Source: Buxus sempervirens (taxonomy: Eukaryota; Streptophyta; Magnoliopsida; Buxales; Buxaceae). Taken from it: a stretch of DNA of 64,000 nucleotides. Under the pieces are notes generated by a model. It searched no databases and was not told the DNA's origin. It saw only the letters and a program-made list of their open reading frames with translations. Below are positions 21,880 to 33,122 of this stretch, piece by piece (within the stretch, counting starts at the first letter, position 1; every line of letters begins with the position of its first letter). The stretch is taken from contig OX387185.1 of NCBI GenBank assembly GCA_947561395.2, positions 46,076,602-46,140,601 of the forward strand. Direction: 5' to 3'. The position numbers and the translations under genes were made by a program.

Positions 21880-24205
21880 GTTTCTTGGTTGACTTATCAA
21901 TTCGGAGAACCTACGATCGTGTGTACTGTTGCATATTACGCGTTCCAACTCAGACCGTCCATCTTTTAAGTTTTTGAGGATCAAAAACTTCCGTCTTCCA
22001 CGAAGAAGAGATTTTGAAAGAAATTAGAAATTAGGGGGAGAAAGCTTTACTTCTTTTATCGCTTCAATTTAACTTGCTTTCTATGGCATATCTTATAGGT
22101 ATCTAGAGAGAGGTAAAGAAGGTATTGAGCTTAATTTTTTTTATATATTATTTTACTTTCCATGGCTCTCTTATAGTTGTACATTAAAACAATTAAACAA
22201 TAAAAAATATATGCATTTTTCGTGGAAAATATTTTTATATCTTATTTTACCTTAAAACAAAACTAGTGGGCAGCTCGTGCGATGCACGGGCATTCTAATG
22301 AAAAACCAATGTCAAGATAACAACTGTTTATGGAGAATAATACAACTGAAAGCATTAGTCATACTCTCAAAAGGAAAAAAAAAAGCATTCAAAACACCTT
22401 CTTAAAGAATTAAGAGATATTGAAACATTCACATTTTTCTAGAAGTCTTCTAAAAAATACAGAATATTTAATATTCAATTGATTTGAAGTCAGGATTCTT
22501 ATTGTGAAAAAAGGTGACATTTTCGTCTAAAAATGCCATTAAAGCTAACACATCAACATTCCTCACTCCTCGCTCCTACCCAATGGGCCGAGATGTAATT
22601 GAAAATAAATCTGTGGCAAAAGCTCTCCAAACAATGTCATCACAGCATATGACGCCTAACAGTATTGATGCGTAGAACCTAAAAGTATTGATGCGTAGAA
22701 CCACGCTAAGAACAAAAAAGATACCATAGAAAATTAATTTTCTCATTCACAACAAAAATAATAATAACAAAATGTGCATAATTTTGATAACAGCAACTAC
22801 ATTTTTTTTAAAAATTATTCTCACGAAAAGCTATATGAAGAAAGTTCTCAACATCTTTGTTTTTGTGCAAAACATGTTGAGATTTTATGTATAGGTAATT
22901 ATATTCCTTACCAGAAAAGATTAAAAATTCGAAATTTTTAATTGCTCCGTAAAATGGTAAATTGTGGCTTCAAATTTCTTATTATATTTCAGACTAATAT
23001 GATAGTATACATGCACATCATACTTCTCACAAAACGGCAGAGACTGCCATGCCATGCCAGACTTGAAGCACGAAGGCTTTCTTTTTTTGCGAGGCTTGGG
23101 CACGCCAAAGCACGCGAGCCTATCCCGAGCCTCCGAAGCGACCCGGGGGTGACACGTCAAATGCCACCCCCGTTTCGCTTAATATATATAGATTGCTTAA
23201 TTTTTCTTTTACATTTTTTGTTATGTTTTATATTTTTTCCCAAGTCCAAAGTTTCAAACATAATGTAGCTCAAATAAAGCAAGTTTAAAATTGATACTCT
23301 TTGTAAAGGAAAGTGATCCTTGGAAAGTATACCAAAGTTAATGACCTTTTTCTCCCAAATTATCCTTTAAAATTCCTATAATAATGTATTATATTAGGGG
23401 TATGTTTTTTTTTTGTTCTCTTACCATTTTGGGTAATCGTTTCCATTCTTGCAGAACGGTTGTGTAACCCTTTACTTCATACATTTTTTTCTAACAAATC
23501 ATCCTTTACTTTATCAAAGAATGACAAGTACCCACTCTACTATATACACTTCATTCTTTACATAAAATGGTCTATATTAATTTTTAAGTTGAACTTCTAA
23601 ACAATTACTTATACATAATTTTTTAATTATCTACATACAATATTGCACGTGCCACCCACAAGTGAAATTAAGGTTAATTCCTACTAAGTTGCTATTTTTG
23701 TGAGAGCCACATATGTCATATACGTGGTACCGCATTATTGATGTGTATCGGCCACATATGTCAAAGCTAGAGCATCGGAAAAATATACGCTTGATAACCA
23801 TTAATTAACAAATTAAATTTGGTTGTCTCATAGATTTCTTTTTCTTTTTCTTTTTCTTTTTCCATTCTTGAGATGAAAAGAAGCTTTGTGTTGGAATTTT
23901 CATAAAGATTCAATAAAAGTTGGTCCGGCTCACAAGAGACCGGGCGCAGTGACGTAATCCTCCGGTGTAAACGAGGTGATGAGGCGGGAGAGAAAAATAG
24001 TCGCCCTGGTTCACAAGAAGAGAGAATATTTATTTTAGGAATAAAAAACGCACACGAATAAAGGCCATGATCAACAAGGGAGAGAATCAGATGGGACTCT
24101 CACCTCACGGGCGCACTCACTCATTGTTAACGCTACCAGGTCATCTCGCGCGGAAAACGACGTCTCCGAGGCTTTCAAATCTAATCCGAAATCCACTATT
24201 TACGA
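21880..24205 (+). repeat. Segmental duplicate of the pGlcT upstream region (flank of copy A)
   Basis: From GTTTCTTGGTTGACTT to AATCCACTATTTACGA this stretch matches 51400-52796, which lies directly upstream of the pGlcT gene, including the TGACGTAATCC box and GGTCATCTCGCGCGGAAAA. It is interrupted by an insertion at about 22263-23190. It ends about 750 bp short of where the pGlcT start codon would be, so it is an orphan upstream region with no gene attached. A shorter match lies at 31206-32225. Confidence 0.8.
22263..23190. mobile_element. Insertion of unknown class in the copy A flank
   Basis: Absent from the matching flanks at 31206-32225 and 51400-52796. It starts near CTAGTGGGCAGCTCGTGC, carries the palindromic GTGCGATGCAC core, and ends near TTAATATATATAG. 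No clear terminal repeats or duplication were found, and no protein domain. The boundaries come only from comparing the three copies. Confidence 0.5.
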
Positions 24206-25812
24206 CGAATTTTATCAAAAGTATTACTAGTGTTGTAAAAATAGATGAAACAAAGATCATTATAATTGTGGAGGAATCATCTCCAATGTCCATCACAATG
24301 TGAGACACATAGGTTTCAATAACCTGCATTTTTAATCATGGGTTCTCATAATCTCAAGCTCCAAACATCACCTAGAGGCACCTAACTAGAATTTTATCAA
24401 AATTATTTTCAAATAAATTGAAAAACTTGATGATTAACATCACATGTTATACCAAAAGAGAAAAAAAGGAAAAAGAAAAAAATGGAGATAGAACCTTCAA
24501 TAAACATCCTCACTCTTCCACCCAAAAACTCATCACCTCATATGAAAATCAATATTTACAATTTTCATCAAAATAGCATCACGTGATAAAGGAGGGAAGG
24601 GGAAGACAAGAGACACTAAAAGCTTCCACCTTAGTTACTGAGAAAGACAAACAATAGCAAAAGTGAAGTCACAAATGACTCAGCATCCACATACACAGAA
24701 AATTAAGAGTTTCTCCATTTCCTAGTAATGAATATAATCTCTAAAAGTCCAAAATGATACAAACCAACACATAAATGTAAAATAAAAAGCAACAAATGGA
24801 AGATCACGATTGCTGCTACATTGATTTCTTCCAAGTACCAATGAAAACCATCAACTAGCCGGTGTTCTTTTAACTAAAATTAAATCGACACAAGATATGA
24901 TAAATCTCATATGAAAGGAACAAATGAGTTCTGCCAAATCATCTTCCAAGTATGATAAATCTCATATGAAAGGAATTCATGCTCCTGCATTTTTTGGTGT
25001 CCATGCATCCTCAAAAAGGAAAATACTCGCAGCAATATAACAAAATGAACAAGGGAAAACAATGAATACAATCATATACTACTGTTGTGTCCTATTCTAG
25101 CCTAGGACCCCACATCCGTGAGCTTTTCTGATTGTAGACCACAAGCCTCTGTTATGTGATTTACAAGATTTTTTCTAAAATCACGGTGCATCAGTTAAGT
25201 GGTACTAATAGCTCATAAAGTATTATGGTAGAGAGTATGTCATCTGGATATATAGTTTTATGTTGGCTAGTAAGAGATGGATCACAATTAGTGCTCAATT
25301 GGAAAATACCTCGAAGTCCCCCCAGAAATGGGACCTATACAAGCCTCTGTTATGTGATTTAAGGAAGTTTTTGTTTCCGTAGTTTTCATGCCTATAAACA
25401 AAATTGCCATGGGAAAATATTAAAATTAACAATAAGAAGTTTGTCAAAGGAATTTCTGAAAAGCACACACTATACACAATAAATGAACTATAACAAGGCA
25501 GTTCTGAAGATTTGGAAAGTAAGGCTAAAGCTCTTCATTCAGGAAAATCATAATCATAAAAAGAAACGAAAAAAAATGTGCACCAGTGATCTCTGTTAAG
25601 CTATCAACCCAAACTCATGACAAGAAATCCAGTAATAATAAATGATTACTTTGTCAAAACTTTTGAACTTTTGGAGCACAACCACAAAGAAACAAAAAGG
25701 TGAAATCCAAGATGTTTCATGACTATTGAAAAACACAATCTAAAAGCACAAATGAAATCTAAGTTCAGAAATACGTGAATGTGACAGGAACAATAGAAAG
25801 GTAAAATCTTAC
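24206..25812. other. Non-duplicated spacer, no gene recognised
   Basis: AT-rich sequence between the orphan pGlcT upstream region and the PP2C exon. No further PP2C exon could be found here on the minus strand, although the next coding exon of that family would be expected here. Confidence 0.4.
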
Positions 25813-26049
25813 AACACATGGACGATTGTGGACAATATCCACAGCTTTTTCATTGCTCAAGTGTTCCCATAGACCGTTAGATGCAAAAATAAGGAAGGAG
25901 TCATTCAGTTGGAGAGGATGAGAAGTAATAGATGGAGTGGTAGTCAAAATGGGCATGTTTATTGGTTCAGGAAGTCTGAATTTCCCATTAATTGGCTCTC
26001 TGTTATACTGCGCATGTTTCATATATACATCTCCTATAGATCTGGAAAC
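25813..26049 (-). pseudogene. Orphan exon of a clade-D PP2C phosphatase
   Basis: A 237-bp in-phase exon, bounded by an ATGCAG acceptor and a GTAAGA donor, encodes [20 protein letters not shown], then [12 protein letters not shown], then [20 protein letters not shown]. This is the penultimate part of plant clade-D protein phosphatase 2C. The conserved metal-binding Asp of the ASDGLW motif is Asn here, which should abolish activity. Neither the upstream catalytic exons nor the final exon with the HDDITV motif were found nearby. It is either a relic of a deleted gene or another captured fragment. A minus-strand exon-like segment at about 26722-26856 with a GTAAGT donor could be its old 5' exon, but that is speculation. 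Confidence 0.8.
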
Positions 26050-27100
26050 CTGCATCGCATACAATCTCAGTGTTGATGGTACGAATTCCACTATCCCGAA
26101 AGGGAATGAAAAGAGAAATCAATTAGCGTAAGAATCCACGAAATTAACAAAAGCTCACTCCATCGTCTGTTTAGGCTGGTTAACTCAAAATCATTTGTAT
26201 TGCTTCACCCTCTCCTATACGAATACAAAACAAAAAACGCCAAACAGCCATCAATTGATAACCATCAAGAAAAAACAAGGACGAATGATGGGCCACCAAG
26301 TGGTGGATATCTCATGCATTCTCTTTGAGTATGATCGTTTGCTGGAGGAAAATCATAACCTGAGGAACCAATTGCAGTTAGTTGATCGAAGGTTGTCACA
26401 TTTTGATAGCAAGAAGAGGAAGAGAAGGGAACTGTCACGGAATTCCTCTATATTGTAAACATCATCAAGCGCTCTTTATAAGAGGAAGAGAAGGGAACTA
26501 TAAATATTTAAATTTCATTTGAGGAGAAAGGGAGAGGAGTGGGGGATAACATTTCTCGACACGAAAGAAACGAAACCCTAAGATTGTCATTTCTAAAACT
26601 CAAAACCCATCAACAGGGATTCAAATTAAAAAATGAAATCATGGATTCAAATTAAAAACCGATATCATGAAATATGAAAACAGAAAAATATCAACAAAAC
26701 GAAAAACACAAAGGACTTACCTCCAAAAGTCTGCTTTGCAGGCAGGCGCAACACATCCGAAGAAGAAGAAGAGCAAACCAGGTTCTCCGAAGAAGAAGAG
26801 CAAATGGCGATGCGCCCTTTGCCGAAATCAAAAATTTGGTCTTGAAATGGCAAATGAGATCTTTACATTCGAAACAAATGAGATCCTGTAGAGGCTGAGC
26901 AATGGGGAAGCTGAACACGAACCCTCTGCAGTCCAAAATCCCTCTGCAGTCCAAAATACATCAGACGAAATTTTGGAGGGAAGTTTTCCTTCTTCGATGT
27001 AGAGGAGAGAGAGCATTGAAACGGCTGTAACGTCAACTCTCCGTTGTTGCTCCCCGTTAGTTGCTCAAATGGATACGCTTAAAACCATTGGACAGGTGGC
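26050..27100. other. Spacer with a possible minus-strand 5' exon
   Basis: It contains a Ser-rich minus-strand open segment at about 26722-26856 ending at a GTAAGT donor (26716-26721) and preceded by CT-rich leader-like sequence. A 19-bp tandem repeat (CCCTCTGCAGTCCAAAAT) lies near 26920-26957. No known family recognised. Confidence 0.3.
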
Positions 27101-27152
27101 GAGATCCCGTAGAGGCTCTATTTCGGACTGCAGATAGAGCCTCTAGGATCCC
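27101..27152. repeat. Short inverted repeat (hairpin)
   Basis: Arms of about 19 bp (GATCCCGTAGAGGCTCTAT and its near reverse complement ending in GATCCC) around a 12-base loop. It lies just beyond the stop codon of kinase copy B, in sequence absent from copy A, and may mark the end of the inserted DNA that gave copy B its novel tail. Confidence 0.65.
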
Positions 27153-30100
27153 ATTTGGGATATGTGAAGAGCATGAGAATCCTGTGAGAGCTCCAAATTA
27201 GGGTGCAGATTAGAGCTCCACAGTCCGCTATCCGAACTCTCAAACGTGAGAAATAACGTGCTTGTCTCACTATTGGCAGGTGATGGATCATGCTCGTTCT
27301 GCACTCTGGGAGGAGAAAAAAGCAGAGACTTGGGAGGCATTTCAATGGCTTCCACGCTCCCACAAAGCATATCCACCACTCTCGTCATCGATGGACGATC
27401 TTTGGGGTTAATTTGAATGCACCACAAACCCACCATGACCATTTTCTTCGCAATGTGTGTGTCCTCTTCTCTTATATCGTCAATAAGCTCCATATCTTCT
27501 TCTTGAATCAGCTTATCATAAATCCATCCAGGAAAGTACACTTTACTAGAGTTTTGGTCTCCTTGTACAACAACCTTATTCTTTGCACCAACCATTTCTA
27601 ACAACAGCATTCCATAGCTATACACATCAGACTTGTTAGAAGCATTTCCAAGACTCCTCAAGAAAACCTCAGGAGCAATGTAGCCCACAGTCCCTCTAGC
27701 CCCAGTGAGAGGCACAGCACTCTGATTCCGAGAGTATGTTTTGGCCAATCCAAAATCAGAGATCTTGGGGTTGAATTTCTCATCTAACAGGACATTATGG
27801 GGCTTTATATCGAGATGCAAGATTCTGGATTCACAGCCATGGTGAAGATATTCAATCCCATATGCAACCCGAAGAGCTATTTCAAGCAATCTTTCCCATC
27901 CCAGTGAATGGCTCACTGCCTCCTTGCGAATCAGGTCTCCTAGTGAACCATTGGGCATGAATTCGTAGATCAGCAACTGTTTCTCGTCTTCCCAGCAAAA
28001 ACCCAGTAGACGTATGATGTTTACGTGGTGAATCCTACCAATAGTCGCCACTTCGTTAATGAAATCTTGGCCATTAATGTCGTTGGACTTCTGTAGCATC
28101 TTAGCAGCAAAAAGGCGACCGTCTGGTAGCTTTCCCTTGAAGACATTTCCATAGCCTCCTGCACCTAACTTTTCTTTGAAGCCATTTGTCATCTTCTTAA
28201 TATTGTTGTAGGAATACATTCTTGGCAGGGATGATTTATAGTTTTGAATAAATTGCTCAACGTTTTGCTCCATTACCTGTCTTCCTTTCCTTTTGAAACG
28301 GGATGCGCTGAACAAGTGCAAGATCCTCATCTTGAACTTGAAGACGACTAGTAATGCAAGGGTGAGAATGAGGAATACAGCTCCTGTTGTTATACCTGGC
28401 CGTGGGAGTCAAAGCTTGATGTTAAATACATTGCAGGGAATACAAGGATCGATTCACTACAAACCACAGATTAAATGACTAAATTAATGTATATAAGAAA
28501 GGAGAAATATTTACCTACAATGAGCTTCCACGCCTTCCCTCTTGAGTTTTTCTCTCTGAGTTCACTAAAAAAGAGGTGGTATACGTTAAAGATCTGTATA
28601 CGCTCACCAAAACAGGAACAATTCCTCTAGATCTTCCTTCCTCTCCTTGCATTTTAAATTTTCAAACCAATTCAATGGCATGTGTATCAATCTCATTGGA
28701 GACTAATATAATAGACTGATGGAAGATCCGAGAGGAATGGTTCCAACAAACAGGGTAAATAAATTTTATGCACATGAAAAGAAGCGATAGTAAAAAATTA
28801 ATGGTCTCAAAGTGATTAATGCCCCTTTTCCACGGGGATATTTGGTTTTTAGTGAAACTTTTTAAAAAAAATTCATATTCATTCATCCAAGTCTTAGTGA
28901 ATTGCTTACTAGCAATAAGTGAATTGCTTATGGGCCCCACATGTATGTGTGTTGCTGCACATGTAATAGTGCTGCAGACGATGTGGAGTTGTTGGGAATG
29001 AGATCGCCTATGGCCTTTGGAGTGGCTTTCCCTGCAACATTAAATGGAAGATGCACACATCATGCAAAAGAGCTACCCAATCAGCAACTTGGCATACGAC
29101 CTTGTCCCATTTTATATGGGCTGAAATCACTGCAATTTTTCTTAGCACTGGCTTGTGCTTCTGGTCGTTAGATCTTTGCCATGAGGAGCATCTCAATGGT
29201 AGTGTTTTTTCTTTCTTTAACAAAAGCCTGCAACATACCCCAATGGCTCTTGATTGGCCTATCATGATTGAAAAATTCCATAACTAGTGGGCCCCATATG
29301 TCTATAAATTTTTTAACCATCATCAAAATCCAGCACCATTTAATAGCATTTACAGTGCATAACATCTTTGATGATTCTAAAATATCTAGTTTGGGTTAAA
29401 CCCCGAAGCGCTCTGTGGTCAGGACTCAGGACAGCATTTGACCACCACGCTCTACACAGCCAATGAATCGAGTCTTAGAAGTCTCGAACACCTGCTACAC
29501 CTGCTAAGATAAGTCATTTGAGCACCACGCTCTACACAGCCAATGAATCGAGTCTTAGAAGTCTCGAACACCTGCTAAGATAAGTCCGTCGTGCATTTTC
29601 CACTCCAATGGCCTTGTCCTTGTCCAGCGTGACTAGGAGGGTCGTCGTGTGTCAACATCTTAACAAGGACTTTTTAAGTTTTTTTGCCCTTTTCGTGGCT
29701 TGGGTTGTCTTGTATATGTGATCTTTCTTTTATTTTTTTCAAAAGAAAACACAAAATAGAAATTATTTTGGCAAAATGACCATTGATCTTACTTTTTCGT
29801 TGTGTAACAAAATAAATGAGAAAATATAGAGCATTTGATCTGTTGACGGATTAAAATTCCATTTTAATGGAGAATTATAAGTCATATGATTCGAGTAATG
29901 CCCCATCATTCGACTTGTGATTCTTAGTCGATAGACTTATAACTCTCATAACCTAATTTAATTGTAGTTATCAATGAAAGGATCTGCAATCCATCAACAG
30001 GTTCAATGGTCTCATTTTTGGACTCTTATTGTCATTTGTGGAAAAGTTGCCAATGAGTCATATCTAACTTTGAAAGGTTATAGCAAACAGTTTCTAAATT

Positions 30101-31089
30101 TCTCAAAAAAAATTTCCACATTAATTAACGGATCAGCCATAGCAAATGGTGCAGAATCAATGCATAAATTGAAGAAAAAAGTTAATACTCGTCGGAACTT
30201 ACTTGTCATTTGAAGCACAGCCGCCCTTACAGAAACATTCAATTTTTCTGAACTCTCCATTGTATCCGCATCTTCCCCCTTCCTTGCTACACGCCGTACA
30301 ATTCTTGAAGTCAGGCCACTGCAGTGTAAAACCATCACGTAATACATTCAACAACAACCCAAGCTCAATCCTTTTTGATTCGTTCATAAGGCGATACTTC
30401 GACAGACTAGACCGAGACACAGGATACGTGACTACAGTGCAACCCCCCGGCGGAGGAACATTCCCGCGCACAGCCTGAGGATCAGGCTTAGCAAGATATA
30501 GCACGTGATCCTCGCCACTGCAGCTATAGTTGTTGCTAGTTTCTTCAAGAAACGCGGCCGGGAGCACGAGCCACTTCGGGCACTTGAAGAAGAAGAGATT
30601 GAAGGTGAGATTGAAGTTCCATCGTTCAACTCTGGGGGACTCAATATTCTCCCAATTTTCTGCTGTTGAAATTGAGAGGTTTCGGACAGAACTGCAAGTC
30701 CCCGAATCGAGATCCGCAATGAGGTCGTTGTCTGAGACCGTAATCACACGCTCGTTCTCTAAAGAGTAGAGGCCTTTTACTTGGTATGATTTGCCGGCGA
30801 GCTGGAGATATGCAACCTCGAGACGTTCCGATCGGCATTCGATGGTGTAGTAAGGGAGGCCGCAGTCCATTGATCCAGTGCCGACTTGTTTCGCTGAGGA
30901 GGAGAAGGGAAAGGTGAAGGTTATGTTTCCGCAACGCAACGGAGCGCACAGATCGTAATAGTTGGAGTCGTTCTTCTGCGCTCGGCAATAGTGATGAGAG
31001 GAGATGATGCTGATGATGAGGATGATGATAAGTTGGCTTGAAGTTGCAGCGCGAAGAGAGGGAAAGAAAGCCAGAGATGCAGTCGCCAT
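27143..31089 (-). CDS. LRK10L-type receptor-like kinase, copy B (in-frame copy)
   Basis: Three exons, 31089-30203, 28555-28515 and 28395-27143, total 2181 nt, giving 726 residues with consistent phases. Order: signal peptide (about residues 1-42), GUB_WAK_bind with CAPLRCGNITFTFPF, a WAK-associated Cys-rich end (CGYNGEFRKIECFCKGGC), one TM helix, and a Ser/Thr kinase with GAGGYGNVFKG, HLDIKPHN (non-RD), DFG and GYIAPE. It is probably a plasma-membrane receptor kinase related to leaf rust 10 disease-resistance-like kinases; the ligand is unknown. The kinase differs from copy A at about 12 of 365 positions. Its last 29 residues come from sequence absent in copy A, which stops at FESS. The 41-bp exon keeps the frame that copy A has lost. 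The start is the ATG shared with copy A; an upstream ATG is followed at once by TGA. Confidence 0.85.
29415..29585 (+). repeat. Tandem duplication of about 75 bp in the intron of copy B
   Basis: The block from TTTGACCACCACGCTCTAC through GAACACCTGCTAAGATAAGT occurs twice here. Copy C has it once (about 41632-41703), and in copy A it is degraded. It is a useful marker for the duplication history. Confidence 0.8.
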
Positions 31090-31205
31090 GACTTGATGAA
31101 CTTCACATTGTGGCCTTGGGATGTGTCATAGTGTCTCCTTTGATGATTAATGGCGTTTTAATTTTCTTTTTGCGGTCAAGATGGGCAATTGAGGGGATTT
31201 TTTAC

Positions 31206-32225
31206 TAAGAAGAGTTTCTTGGTTGACTTGGAGAGCCTACGATTGTGTCTACTGTTGCATATTACGCGTTCTAACTCAGACCGTCCACCTTTTGAGTCTT
31301 TGAGGATAAAAAACTTCCGCCTTCCACGAAGAAGAGATTTTGAAAGAAATTAGAAATTAAGGGGAGAAAGCTTAACTTCTTTTATCGCTTCAATTTAACT
31401 TGCTTTCTATGGCATATCTTATAGGTACCTAGAGAGAGGTAAAGGAGGTATTGAGCTTAACTTTTTATATATTATTTTACTTTCTATGGCTCTCTTATAG
31501 TTGTACATTAAAACAATTAAAAACCAAAATATTTATGCATGTTTTGTGGAAAATATTTTTTATACTTATTTTACTTTAAAACAAAAGAGCTTAATTTTTC
31601 TTTTTCATTTTTTGTTTTGTTTTATTTTTTTTTCCCTAGTCCAAAGTTTCAAACATAATGTAGCTCAAATAAAGCAAGTTTAGAAAATTGATACTATCAA
31701 TAAAGGAAAGCAACCTTGGAAAGTGCGCCAAAGTTAATAACATTTTTTCTTCAAAACATCATTAAAATTCCTATAAAAATATATTATATTAGGGGTATAT
31801 TTGTCTTTTGTTTTATTACCATTTTGGTTAATGGTTTCCATTCCTGCAGAATAGTTGCGTAACCCTTTACTTCCTAAATTTTCTTTAACAAATCATCATT
31901 TACTTTATCAATGACAAGTACCCACTCTAGTGTGTACACTTCATTCCTTATGTAAAATGGTTTATAGTAATTTTTAAGTTGATTTTCTAAACAATTATTT
32001 ATACATAATTTTTTAATTATCTACATACAATATTGTGGACGACTTTAAATCGGCTGAAGCCCCTTGTTGGAATATCTGCTAGTCCAAAGGTGAGTGAGGT
32101 GTACACGTCTGTAAATGATGCTGATATGTACACCCCACTCACCGTTGGACCAGTAGATCTTCCATCGTAGGCTCCAGCTACTATGACCTCGCGCCCATGT
32201 GCCACCCACAAGTGGAAATTAAAAG
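31206..32225 (+). repeat. Partial segmental duplicate of the pGlcT upstream flank (copy B)
   Basis: Matches 21876-23690 and 51395-52275 from GAAGAGTTTCTTGGTTGACTT to the ACCCACAAGTGGAAATT region. It lacks the distal part with the TGACGTAATCC box. It is interrupted by a foldback insertion at about 32035-32198. Confidence 0.75.
32035..32198. mobile_element. Foldback MITE with 38-bp inner arms
   Basis: Absent from the two matching flanks. Inner arms at 32068-32105 and 32127-32164 are inverted with 33 of 38 matches (core GGTGAGTG..GTGTACA), and the similarity continues outward weakly (GCTGAAGCC versus GCTGGAGCC). No clear target duplication and no coding content. Confidence 0.65.
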
Positions 32226-32289
32226 TTTTGACGTAATTTTAATATAACCACCACAAATTTAATGGTTTTCTATAATTGTTTATAGATTC

Positions 32290-32605
32290 AACTTATGGAG
32301 ATGGAAATTGGTTAATGGGTTCCTATTCAGTTCTTATTCAAATCTGAATAGGAACTCCCACGTTTCAATTGGTTAATGGATTAATGGAAATTTAAATTGA
32401 TTAATGGGTTAATGGAATTTCTTATTCAGTTCCTATTCCACGTTCCATGTTCAAGTTCCTACTCAGCTCCTATTCAATTAGTTAATGGATTATTGGAATT
32501 TCCTCTTCAGTTCCTATTCAAATTCAGATTCCGCGTTTCAAATTTAAATTGATTAATGGGTTCCTATTCAGTTAATGGAAATTCCACGTTTCAAATTTGA
32601 CTTGA
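32290..32605 (+). repeat. Degenerate tandem array, TTCCTATTCAGTT/ATTGGTTAATGG units
   Basis: Several imperfect copies of a module combining ATTGATTAATGGGTT, TTCCTATTCAGTTCC and CCACGTTTCAAATTT, in direct order over about 300 bp. No coding content. It lies just left of a copia insertion. Confidence 0.65.
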
Positions 32606-32758
32606 TGGATGCCGTGGAGGAAGAACTTGAAAGATAAAGGACCGCCGCTGGTAGATTCCGCCACCGGTTACCCTCACCGGAATAATAGAAGCAATGGAAG
32701 AGCTTGAAAGATAGGGTTTTGAATGACGACAATATGAAGTAGAGAATGGGGAGAAGAA

Positions 32759-33065
32759 TGTTGAAGAATTAGTTCCTAAATTGAAGGATCTGGAGATTTA
32801 TTTCCTTAACCGTATAGGAATTAGTTCCTTGATTATAGGAATTGGTTCCTTGATTATAGGATCTGTTTTGAATCATTTCCTAACTGATTGTACTGCTGTA
32901 GATATTCTCTGGAATGTTTCCAGAATGTAAAACTTCTTTCTTTATTCATAGTTAGGTAAGATCCTATAAAGGGTGATGTAATACTCCCATGAATACATAA
33001 AATATACAGCAGGAAATACTGGTTCCAAATCTGAATTCTTCTATCTTCATCTTCTATTTTCGTCA
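32759..33065 (+). repeat. Left LTR of copia 1
   Basis: 307 bp, begins TGTTGAAGAATTAG and ends TTTTCGTCA, followed directly by the tRNA-Met primer binding site. Confidence 0.92.
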
Positions 33066-33078
33066 TGGTATCAGAGCC
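33066..33078 (+). promoter_or_regulatory. Primer binding site, tRNA-iMet
   Basis: TGGTATCAGAGCC directly abuts the left LTR of copia 1; this is the standard complement of the plant initiator tRNA-Met 3' end. Confidence 0.9.
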
Positions 33079-33122
33079 AAACGATCTGAAGGATTATTGC
33101 TGAATTCTTCCACCAACAACTG

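Noticed and set aside
21683..21984. Frames with runs of Phe/Leu or Lys/Glu near the right end of the gene-capturing element
   Set aside because: They come from TTC/AAG-rich low-complexity subterminal sequence.
26195..26458. Frame with YDRLLEENHNLRNQLQLVDR, which looks like a coiled coil
   Set aside because: Short, no family match, no conserved context; could be a small real exon but support is too weak.
33066..33078. Possible tRNA gene
   Set aside because: It is only the 13-base retrotransposon primer binding site next to an LTR; no cloverleaf.
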